Shown: one piece after another, positions 35,175-42,669 of the stretch | Position numbering within the stretch: the stretch's first letter is position 1 | How the letters are laid out: each line of letters begins with the position of its first letter | Assembly (NCBI GenBank): GCA_902762615.1 | Contig: CACWOX010000024.1 | Span: 1-64,000, forward strand | DNA: 64,000 nucleotides | Reading direction: 5' to 3' | Source of the DNA: an uncultured Ruminococcus sp. | GTDB taxonomy: Bacteria; Bacillota; Clostridia; Oscillospirales; Acutalibacteraceae | The notes under the pieces: model-generated | The model's database searches: none | What the model was told of the DNA's origin: nothing | Seen by the model: only the letters and a program-made list of their open reading frames with translations | Translations under genes and position numbers: made by a program

Positions 35175-36641
35175 TTAATTTAATATCAGCTCGGTATAGC
35201 GTGAAGTATAGCGTGAAAGCTCCTGATTGCCGACATGAATAAAAATGTTGTACTGGTCATTCTTCAGATTGTACTTGCTGATATGCGCCGAAAAGCCGTT
35301 GTCCGCATAGGAATCTCCGCTGCGTATCGGGAAGGCTTCATAGTAGTGGGATTTATCCCTGCTGTCTCGAAGCTCAATGTAAATATTGCTCTCGGTGTCC
35401 AGCTCAGCCCAGTCTCCGATTTCTCCGTTGAAGATAAAGGATTCGCCGTCGTCAACAAAGGAGCATTTCTGCTGGGCATAGCGCCGTCTGGTCACCTTGG
35501 GGCTTTTTACAGTCGGCGCGTCCATGATCGGGGCGGTATAGAGCACATTCGGCAGATTTCTCTCGGCTATCTCCACCACAGCGATGTTGTAATCGCCCAT
35601 CTTGGCGGCATTCAGATCGTAAGGGGAGGTCTTTGATGTGCGGGTGTATCTCGCCTTGGCGAAGGCGTTGGAGTTGATGGGAATGAATGCGTTGAAGAAG
35701 GAATCGCGGTAGCATATGATATTGTAATACCTGCCCTGACAGGTGGTGTTGATTTCGGAATCCATCATATTGGTCAGCGGCTTTGTGGAGGAAAAGTTTT
35801 TGGGAATGCCCAGATCATACTGCACATCGGTTTTATTCATTGAGGGATAGAGCATCATGGTCAGATCGCCGCTTATTTCATTCTGTGAAATATACAGCTT
35901 TGACTCGTCTATCGGCAGAAAATCGTATTTTTTGATTCTGCTGTTTAGGTTGCTCTGAAGAGCGTTGTATGCCGCCAGCGCACCGATATTGTTCCAATGG
36001 CTGTCGTTTTTCAGATAAATGTACCTTGACCTGTCCTCGGCTGATTTTTGCAGCACGGATTTAGTGTTCAGATAATAAGGGCTGCCTCTCATCGCCTCGC
36101 TGAGCCTGTCGAGATTGCTCGGCGACGAAGATGCCCTGATGCTCCACGGCATGTATTCCGGATAGATGCTGTTTTTATTCGGGGCGACAAAAAACACGAA
36201 GGTGATGTTGCCTTGCTCTGAAAACTCATTCATCAGATCGAGCGTCTTCTTTAACCGGTAGATTCCCCTGTCCGAAAACGCGGAAACGCCTGTGTAATCG
36301 TCGAGCGTCTCGCTCAGATAATACCAGCCTTCTCTGCCGACGGTGGTTTTTTCATTGGACGAACGCCCGAATACCGTTTCATTCAGCCATGAGTTTGCCG
36401 TCACCAGTTCCTGCCGAAAGCCGAAATTATCCGAATAGTATTCCGCAAGCTCTGATGTGTAGTTCAGGTTCGGGTCGATTTTATCCTCCGCCGCGGTATA
36501 TAAATCGGGCATACCTGTCATGGTGCGGTTTTCGGTGGATTTGGCTCCCCATCCGAATATCATTCCGGCAAAAGGAAGGGTACAGGCTGCCGTGATCAGC
36601 AGAATATAGGCGGCGGCGCACAGCTTTTTAAATACTTTCAT
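35175..36641 (-). CDS. DHHW-family exported protein, partner of an MBOAT acyltransferase
   Basis: 488 residues with an N-terminal membrane anchor (AAAYILLITAACTLPFAGMIFG). The family resembles AlgX/AlgJ SGNH-type enzymes: a DSHWNNIGALAAYNAL segment gives the DxHW motif near residue 215, and RYYNIICYRDSFFNAFIP gives the RDSF nucleophile region. In alginate-like systems such a protein finishes transfer of acetyl groups delivered by the MBOAT protein to an extracellular glycan. It starts 17 bases after the MBOAT gene and belongs to the same operon. The acceptor polymer is unknown; cell-wall or secondary glycan is my inference. Confidence 0.85.
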   Translation of the reverse strand: MKVFKKLCAAAYILLITAACTLPFAGMIFGWGAKSTENRTMTGMPDLYTAAEDKIDPNLNYTSELAEYYSDNFGFRQELVTANSWLNETVFGRSSNEKTTVGREGWYYLSETLDDYTGVSAFSDRGIYRLKKTLDLMNEFSEQGNITFVFFVAPNKNSIYPEYMPWSIRASSSPSNLDRLSEAMRGSPYYLNTKSVLQKSAEDRSRYIYLKNDSHWNNIGALAAYNALQSNLNSRIKKYDFLPIDESKLYISQNEISGDLTMMLYPSMNKTDVQYDLGIPKNFSSTKPLTNMMDSEINTTCQGRYYNIICYRDSFFNAFIPINSNAFAKARYTRTSKTSPYDLNAAKMGDYNIAVVEIAERNLPNVLYTAPIMDAPTVKSPKVTRRRYAQQKCSFVDDGESFIFNGEIGDWAELDTESNIYIELRDSRDKSHYYEAFPIRSGDSYADNGFSAHISKYNLKNDQYNIFIHVGNQELSRYTSRYTELILN

Positions 36642-36658
36642 TCACATTCCTCCCCTTC

Positions 36659-38077
36659 TCAGAACCTGAAATAGATAAACGGATTGTATGATGACGAAGC
36701 AATCGACATCATGCAGAGCGCCATCAGAAATACGCTTGCCGCGTATTTGCCGCAGGTAACAGCCCACTTGGCGTTGTATCGCAGGGCAAGTGAGTCGGCG
36801 GTGTCTCTGAGTATGGGCGTCATTGCGACAAACGCGCAAGCCAGTATAAACAGATTGTACAGCGTGAGCAGTCCGCGGAATGTGATAAGTCCCACATCGG
36901 TAAACCTGAATCCCGCAACCATCTGCCCGAGAATATTCAATGCCTGCCCTATGCTTTCGGCGCGGAAAATCGAAAATCCCACCGTGACCACCGCCATGGC
37001 GTATAGATAAGCCAGCGGCTTTTTCCATTTATCGGGGTGAATGAGGTATGTCTCGAGAAGCTGAAATACTCCGTGAAATATGCCCCAGACCACAAAAGTC
37101 CACATGGCTCCGTGCCATATGCCGGTGAGCAGAAAGACGCTCATTCGGTTGACGCCTGTGCGAAGCTCTCCCTTCCGGTTGCCTCCGAGCGGGAAATACA
37201 CATATTCCCTGAACCATGTGGTGAGGGAAATATGCCACCGTTTCCAGAATTCGCGCACCGAAAAGGATGTGTAGGGATAATTGAAGTTTTCGAGGAATTT
37301 GAATCCTGCCATTTTGCCGAGACCGATCGCCATATCGGAATATCCCGAAAAATCAAAATATATCTGAAGCGAATACAGAATGGCGGCAGTCCATGCTAAA
37401 AGAATATTCCAGTCCAAACCGTCGAGGGAATAGATTTTGTCTACGATACTGCCCACGGCGTTGGCAATGAGCATCTTTTTGGACAGTCCCACGATAAACC
37501 GCCTCATGCCGTCGGCTATCTTGAAAACGCTTGTGCTGCGACAGTCAAGCTGCTTTTCGATATCGTGATACTTGACGATCGGACCTGCGATGAGCTGGGG
37601 GAAAAATGAAACATACAGCATGAATTTGCCGATGTTCCGCTGGACATTGCATGTGCCGCGGTAGGCGTCTATCACATAGCTCATTGTCTGGAAGGTGAAA
37701 AAAGATATGCCCACCGGCAGAGGAATCTGCGGCACCGGAAGGGACGCGCCCGAAACCGAATTAAAGGTGCTTGCCAGAAATCCCGCGTATTTGAAAAGCC
37801 CGAGCGCCGTAAGATTAAATATGACCGCCAGTGAGAGCAGCGTGCGCTTTGGCAGGCTGTCGCCGTCCCTGTACTTCTCCGCGGGCAGCGCTATGAAATA
37901 GTTGACAACAATCGAAAAGAGCATGAGCAGTATGTACACCGGCTCGCCCCACGCGTAAAACAGCAGACTCATGACAGTGAGCAGCACATTGCATGCCTTT
38001 ATGTTTCTGACAAGCGCGACTACGGCAATATACACGGGGAAAAAAGCAAAGAGAAACACTGCGGAACTGAATACCAT
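36659..38077 (-). CDS. Membrane-bound O-acyltransferase (MBOAT), AlgI-like
   Basis: Integral membrane enzyme that moves an acyl group, usually acetyl, across the membrane. 472 residues, about eleven membrane helices. FFPQLIAGPIVKYHDI, NYPYTSFSVREFWKRWHISLTTWFREYVYFPLGGNRKG and LLTGIWHGAMWTFVVWG carry the family motifs, with the catalytic histidine in IWHG. It sits between an L,D-transpeptidase (46 bases upstream) and a DHHW protein (17 bases downstream), which makes a surface glycan O-acetylation unit. Acceptor not identifiable. Confidence 0.92.
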   Translation of the reverse strand: MVFSSAVFLFAFFPVYIAVVALVRNIKACNVLLTVMSLLFYAWGEPVYILLMLFSIVVNYFIALPAEKYRDGDSLPKRTLLSLAVIFNLTALGLFKYAGFLASTFNSVSGASLPVPQIPLPVGISFFTFQTMSYVIDAYRGTCNVQRNIGKFMLYVSFFPQLIAGPIVKYHDIEKQLDCRSTSVFKIADGMRRFIVGLSKKMLIANAVGSIVDKIYSLDGLDWNILLAWTAAILYSLQIYFDFSGYSDMAIGLGKMAGFKFLENFNYPYTSFSVREFWKRWHISLTTWFREYVYFPLGGNRKGELRTGVNRMSVFLLTGIWHGAMWTFVVWGIFHGVFQLLETYLIHPDKWKKPLAYLYAMAVVTVGFSIFRAESIGQALNILGQMVAGFRFTDVGLITFRGLLTLYNLFILACAFVAMTPILRDTADSLALRYNAKWAVTCGKYAASVFLMALCMMSIASSSYNPFIYFRF

Positions 38078-38123
38078 TTCTTTATCTGACCGTCCTTATC
38101 GTAATAATATTATCGTAATAATA

Positions 38124-39722
38124 TTAGCCCATATTCTTTGAACTGTAAATGCCCATTCCCTTTACCGTCTTTGTCTCCGGGTTCAAAGTGAAATACAGGC
38201 TCGGTACACCGGGGTCGTTCGCTTTTCCTGCCCAATAGGTGATTCGGATAAACGATTCCTCAGGATGCTTGGTGTCCTCCATGGTTATCTCGGTGTAGAA
38301 CTCGCCGTACGCCTTCGTGACAGCCTCAAAGCTGTCTCCGATTTTGATGCCTTTGGACGATGCAAGCTCCGCGTCTGTATAATTGCGGAATTCTATCTCG
38401 CAGATGGCGTCTCCGCCGTCAGCCAGCATGGGAACCGTGGAAATGGAGCAGTAACCGTTGTTGCTGTAGGAATATTGGAAAAATCTGTCCAGTCCGTCAT
38501 AGGCACAGCTCTGTGCCGGCTGCTTCTGATGATACTTCGTTCCCAGATTCTTGAGCAGAGGCTTTACGCTCTGATTGATGGCGAATTTTTCTCCGTTGAT
38601 CATGAGGTACAGCAGGCTTTCACTGATCGGCTGGTAGTCCTCTGTAATTTTGCTGTTGTCTTCCTTCATCTTGCCGCCTACGTCCGGAGGCTCCTCCGAG
38701 GTGTTGACGTCATGGACAATTACGTTGATCAGCATGGAGGCTGAAAGAGCATTGTCCTTGGTGGTGCCTGTCACGATGGCATATCCTGTGCCGACAGCCC
38801 ATATGCTGCTGCCCGATATCTTAATGATGGCAGGATTATTGGTCGTCCAGTTCAGTTCAATATCGCCCGCATCCTCGGGATGAACGATGATTTCCGGCGT
38901 GTACTGCTCACCAAGCATCATTGTGTGCGATTCCTCTGCAAATTCGATTTTTTCGATCTCCTTGGTGGGATGGTAAAATCTCTTGAGCGTCGGAGTGATG
39001 GTCTGATTGAATATATACACCAGTCTGTCCGGGGAAAAGCCAAACGGAGAGCCTTCGACAATTTTGATCATGGTTCCCTCGGGACACAGCTCATAGATAA
39101 AATATGCCGCTTCGCTTTCGGTTCGCAGACATCCCGACGAGCAGTTGGTGCCGATCTCTTTGACCGAGCTTTCATAGAGTGTCGCGTAATTTTTGGTGCG
39201 GTAAATGGGACCGTGGATAAACAAGCCTCCGTAATGATTATCGCTTTCGTAATACTTTGTGGCATACGGTGATACAGTCTGCGCCGGCCATCTGTGCCAT
39301 TGTTCCTTTTCGCCGATTTCAAATACGCCTACCGGCGTGAGCAGATTGGTTTTTCCGGTGCCGGTACTCCATGTGTACACCCGTTTGGTGTAAAGCCCGT
39401 ACTCGTCCTTTTCAAAAACCGAAAGCGTGTGCGCTCCCTTCTCCACATAGATGAAATAAGGCGAATCGCCCACCGGGAAGCCGTAGGTATTGAATTCGCT
39501 CATAGCCTCGTCGGAAACGTCAGTCTTTACATTCATCTGCTTCATGTTGAGAACGACCTTGCTGCCGTACGTGTCGGAAAAGCTGACAGCTGACTTGGCT
39601 GACATCTCTTCATCCACGAACCAGTCGTTGTATTTCAGGGCAAAAAAAGCGGCAGCCGAAACAAATGCCGCGGCAATGGCAAAGGTAATCAGTCCCGAAA
39701 TGATTTTATCAGATGTTTTCAT
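38124..39722 (-). CDS. L,D-transpeptidase (YkuD) with an Ig-like domain
   Basis: 532 residues. One N-terminal membrane anchor (IISGLITFAIAAAFVSAAAFF) puts the rest outside. The YkuD catalytic domain (about 85-240) has GGLFIHGPIY (histidine) and the nucleophile motif NCSSGCLRT near residue 197, so it should form 3-3 peptidoglycan cross-links or attach proteins to the wall. A bacterial Ig-like domain follows (EIIVHPEDAGDIELNWTTNN, then WAVGTGYAIVTG), then about 200 C-terminal residues that I do not recognise. It heads an operon with the MBOAT and DHHW genes. Confidence 0.9.
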   Translation of the reverse strand: MKTSDKIISGLITFAIAAAFVSAAAFFALKYNDWFVDEEMSAKSAVSFSDTYGSKVVLNMKQMNVKTDVSDEAMSEFNTYGFPVGDSPYFIYVEKGAHTLSVFEKDEYGLYTKRVYTWSTGTGKTNLLTPVGVFEIGEKEQWHRWPAQTVSPYATKYYESDNHYGGLFIHGPIYRTKNYATLYESSVKEIGTNCSSGCLRTESEAAYFIYELCPEGTMIKIVEGSPFGFSPDRLVYIFNQTITPTLKRFYHPTKEIEKIEFAEESHTMMLGEQYTPEIIVHPEDAGDIELNWTTNNPAIIKISGSSIWAVGTGYAIVTGTTKDNALSASMLINVIVHDVNTSEEPPDVGGKMKEDNSKITEDYQPISESLLYLMINGEKFAINQSVKPLLKNLGTKYHQKQPAQSCAYDGLDRFFQYSYSNNGYCSISTVPMLADGGDAICEIEFRNYTDAELASSKGIKIGDSFEAVTKAYGEFYTEITMEDTKHPEESFIRITYWAGKANDPGVPSLYFTLNPETKTVKGMGIYSSKNMG

Positions 39723-39779
39723 CCATATTCCTCCCCCTGAAATACGTTTTACCGTTCCCCTTCAGGTACAATTGAAACT

Positions 39780-39808
39780 ATTATATCATTTGGCAGACAA
39801 TTTATCAA
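39780..39808 (-). promoter_or_regulatory. Promoter of the transpeptidase-MBOAT-DHHW operon
   Basis: Minus strand: TTGATA (39803-39808), 17 bases, TATAAT (39780-39785), about 58 bases before the start codon. Confidence 0.75.
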
Positions 39809-39913
39809 CCGTTTTTTATGAGATTATGTAAAAATTTTATCTGAATAATTACAAATAATGAACCGCCCGTGCAGACACATTTAAGGCAGCTGCAAGGGCG
39901 GTATTCAAAAATA

Positions 39914-40651
39914 TTATTCAAATTGCTTGCCGAAAAGGGATTTGTATATCTCCTGCATTTTGGCGTCGGTGTCGGAAATAACGTCGGCGCAGTCGCTGAG
40001 CTGCTCCGATATCTCGTCTGAAACGCCGTTGGGATTTTTGTATTTCAGCACGTGCTCGAGACCTGCCCACGAATCCATCGCCACGGTGCGCAGCTGTATT
40101 TCCACAGGCACCTCGACGCTCTTATAGCCGAAATGCACCGATGTGGATACGATCAGATGAAGGCTCCGGTACCCGCTCGGCTTGGGATTCTGAATATAAT
40201 CGGATATCTTTAACAGGCTGACATTATCCTGCGCCAGCAGACGGTTCTTTATCTCATAAATATCCCGCATGTAGTAGCATATCACCCGTATGCCTGCGAT
40301 ATCCGAAAGCTCGAAGGCTGCGTTTTCCAACGTGAGCGGAATGTTCTTCTTCTCCAGCTTGCCGCATATGCTCTTAACCGATTTGATTCTGCCGTCGATG
40401 CTCTTTAAAATGCGGTGGTCGTAATTGACGCGGTAATCCAGCTCGAGTATCTCAAGATCGGTGCGCAGCTTCTTTGAGGCAAAGATGTAGTTATTCTGGA
40501 ACACCAGATAATCGTACAGGCATCTGTCAAGCTCGGCTTTCGGGTCGTCGGCATTTTCATTATATCCCGCAAGCTTCTTTATCAGCTCACATTCATCGGG
40601 AGAAAAGTCCTCTTTGGCAAGAACGATTCTGTGTTTGTCAGACATAGGCAT
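39914..40651 (-). CDS. Small alarmone synthetase (RelA/SpoT synthetase domain)
   Basis: Makes (p)ppGpp from ATP and GTP or GDP. 245 residues with only the synthetase domain; no HD hydrolase, TGS or ACT domain, so it belongs to the SasB/RelQ-like group. Key segments: KLRTDLEILELDYRVNYDHRIL, DIAGIRVICYYMRDIYEI, NPKPSGYRSLHLIV and VPVEIQLRTVAMDSWAGLEHVLKYK. The ATG follows the pyk stop with no gap (TAAATG); a second ATG two codons later is possible. It is therefore coupled to pyk translation, which links a stringent-response enzyme to a glycolytic one. Confidence 0.92.
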   Translation of the reverse strand: MPMSDKHRIVLAKEDFSPDECELIKKLAGYNENADDPKAELDRCLYDYLVFQNNYIFASKKLRTDLEILELDYRVNYDHRILKSIDGRIKSVKSICGKLEKKNIPLTLENAAFELSDIAGIRVICYYMRDIYEIKNRLLAQDNVSLLKISDYIQNPKPSGYRSLHLIVSTSVHFGYKSVEVPVEIQLRTVAMDSWAGLEHVLKYKNPNGVSDEISEQLSDCADVISDTDAKMQEIYKSLFGKQFE

Positions 40652-42406
40652 TTAGTTTATTCTGTCGCCGCTGTAGACAATTCCCTTTTCTGCGTCAACA
40701 ACAACCGTGGTGCCGTTTTTGAGAATGTGAGTGGCGTTCTTGCAGCCTGTAATGACAGGAATCCCCAACGTCATTCCGACAATGGCGGCATGCGAATTGA
40801 CGCCTTCCGCCTCGGTGATAATCGCTCTCGCCTTGCGCATGAACTGAAGCAGACGGTTGCTGGTCTGCGGCACGACAATGATGTCGCCGGTCTCGAATTC
40901 CTCGGCTATCTCCTCCTCGGTCTTGGCAACGCACATCTTCGAGCAAACCTTGGTGTCCCCTATTCCCTTGCCGGAAACGAGAATATTGCCGGTGAGATGC
41001 ACCTTGAGCAGGTTGGTCGTACCTGATACGCCGATCGGCACACCCGCTGTAATGACACAGAGATCGCCCGACTGGATCAGTCCCGCATCCTCGGCAGCCT
41101 TCGCCGAGCAGTCAAAAAGCTCGTCGGTGCTGGTCTTTTCCGGAATGAGCAGCGGTGTGACGCCCCATGAGAGATTGAGCTGGCGCACGACCTTCTGGTC
41201 AGGTGAACAGCCGATAATCGGGCAGGGAGGACGGTGCTTGCTGATCTGACGCGCTGTGCCGCCGCCCTTGGTGACCGTGATGATCGCCTTTGCGTTCAGG
41301 TCAATTGCCGTTGTAACGGTGGCGTGGGAAATAGCGCCCGTCACATCGTCGTCGCCGGTCTTGCTGACGGTGCTCTTGAAGCCGCCCGCGTAATTGATGT
41401 CGGATTCGGTGCGCTCGGCAATCTTCGCCATGGTGAGCAGCGATTCGACGGGATATTTGCCGGCAGCTGTTTCGCCCGAAAGCATGATGGCGCTGGTACC
41501 GTCATAAATGGCGTTGGCAACGTCGGTGGATTCGGCTCTGGTGGGACGCGGGTTCTTCATCATGCTGTCGAGCATCTGTGTGGCTGTGATGACCAGCTTG
41601 CCCGCCTTGTAAGCCTTGTCGATGAGCTTCTTCTGAATAATCGGTATCTCCTGCAGCGGTATCTCAACGCCGAGGTCGCCTCTGGCGATCATGATGCCGT
41701 CCGATACGCGGAGAATTTCGTCGATATTTTCAACGCCTTCGGAATTTTCTATCTTGGAAATGATCTTGATGCTGTTGCAATGCAGCTTGTCGAGCAGCGC
41801 TCTGATCTGCATGACGTCGGCAGCGCTTCTCACAAACGAGGCGGCGATGAAGTCATAATCGCACTGCACGCCGAACATGATGTCCGAAATATCCCTCTCG
41901 CTGAGATAAGGCATGCTCAGGCGCACGCCGGGAACATTGATGCCCTTGTTGTTGGAAACCGTGCCGCCGTTGACCACGGTGCAGAATATCTCGGTGTCGG
42001 TGACGGAATCGACCGTCAGCTCGATCAAGCCGTCGTCAATGAGTATTCTCTGCCCCTGCTTTACGTCCTTGGGCAGTCCGGCAAAGGAGATGGAGGAAAT
42101 ATTGCTGCTGCCGACGATATCCTTGGTGGTCAGAGTGAATTTCTGTCCCTGCACAAGCTCCACTTTCGGCGGGTCAAATGTGCCTGTGCGGATTTCGGGG
42201 CCCTTGGTGTCAAGCAGGGTCGCAATCGGAAGTCCCAGCTCCTGACGGAGGGCAAGCACCGCGTCAAGGCGCTTCTTATGCCCCTCATGGTCGCCGTGGC
42301 TGAAATTGAAGCGGCAGACATTCATGCCGCCCAGCATGAGCTGACGAAGAATGTCGCCGTTGTCGGTGGCTGGACCGAGCGTGCAGATGATCTTGGTTTT
42401 TCTCAT
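40652..42406 (-). CDS. pyk: Pyruvate kinase with C-terminal PEP-utilizer domain
   Basis: Final step of glycolysis, phosphoenolpyruvate and ADP to pyruvate and ATP. 584 residues, the long form seen in many Firmicutes. The N-terminal MRKTKIICTLGPAT and FNFSHGDHEGH, the active-site IISKIENSEGVENIDEI, and ITATQMLDSMMKNPRPTRAESTDVANAI are all present. About 100 extra C-terminal residues (MRKARAIITEAEGVNSHAAIVGMTLGIPVITG) form a PEP-utilizing mobile domain, although its catalytic histidine context is SHAA. It is co-transcribed with the small alarmone synthetase. Confidence 0.97.
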   Translation of the reverse strand: MRKTKIICTLGPATDNGDILRQLMLGGMNVCRFNFSHGDHEGHKKRLDAVLALRQELGLPIATLLDTKGPEIRTGTFDPPKVELVQGQKFTLTTKDIVGSSNISSISFAGLPKDVKQGQRILIDDGLIELTVDSVTDTEIFCTVVNGGTVSNNKGINVPGVRLSMPYLSERDISDIMFGVQCDYDFIAASFVRSAADVMQIRALLDKLHCNSIKIISKIENSEGVENIDEILRVSDGIMIARGDLGVEIPLQEIPIIQKKLIDKAYKAGKLVITATQMLDSMMKNPRPTRAESTDVANAIYDGTSAIMLSGETAAGKYPVESLLTMAKIAERTESDINYAGGFKSTVSKTGDDDVTGAISHATVTTAIDLNAKAIITVTKGGGTARQISKHRPPCPIIGCSPDQKVVRQLNLSWGVTPLLIPEKTSTDELFDCSAKAAEDAGLIQSGDLCVITAGVPIGVSGTTNLLKVHLTGNILVSGKGIGDTKVCSKMCVAKTEEEIAEEFETGDIIVVPQTSNRLLQFMRKARAIITEAEGVNSHAAIVGMTLGIPVITGCKNATHILKNGTTVVVDAEKGIVYSGDRIN

Positions 42407-42494
42407 AGGTATTACCGTCCTTCTTTATTGATATAAGAATGATTGTATCTGTAAATAAATGATTTTATACAAATTTGCACAATTCTCATATAAT

Positions 42495-42523
42495 ATAATA
42501 CACAATATTCCTTTCAATGTAAA
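42495..42523 (-). promoter_or_regulatory. Promoter of pyk
   Basis: Minus strand: TTTACA (42518-42523), 17 bases, TATTAT (42495-42500). A leader of about 80 bases follows. Confidence 0.6.
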
Positions 42524-42608
42524 GCGAATTTTTATTAATTTTTATTTTATTTATATTTTTCAACCAAATTAGTTTCTTCTCGCTTCAATAGATTATTCGC
42601 CTTCACGC

Positions 42609-42637
42609 TTGTATTATTCCGCAAGATATGTTATAAT
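42609..42637 (+). promoter_or_regulatory. Promoter of pcrA
   Basis: TTGTAT, 17 bases, TATAAT (42632-42637), about 32 bases before the start codon. Confidence 0.65.
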
Positions 42638-42669
42638 GTTCTCCATCATATAAAACAGGAGCTAATGAA

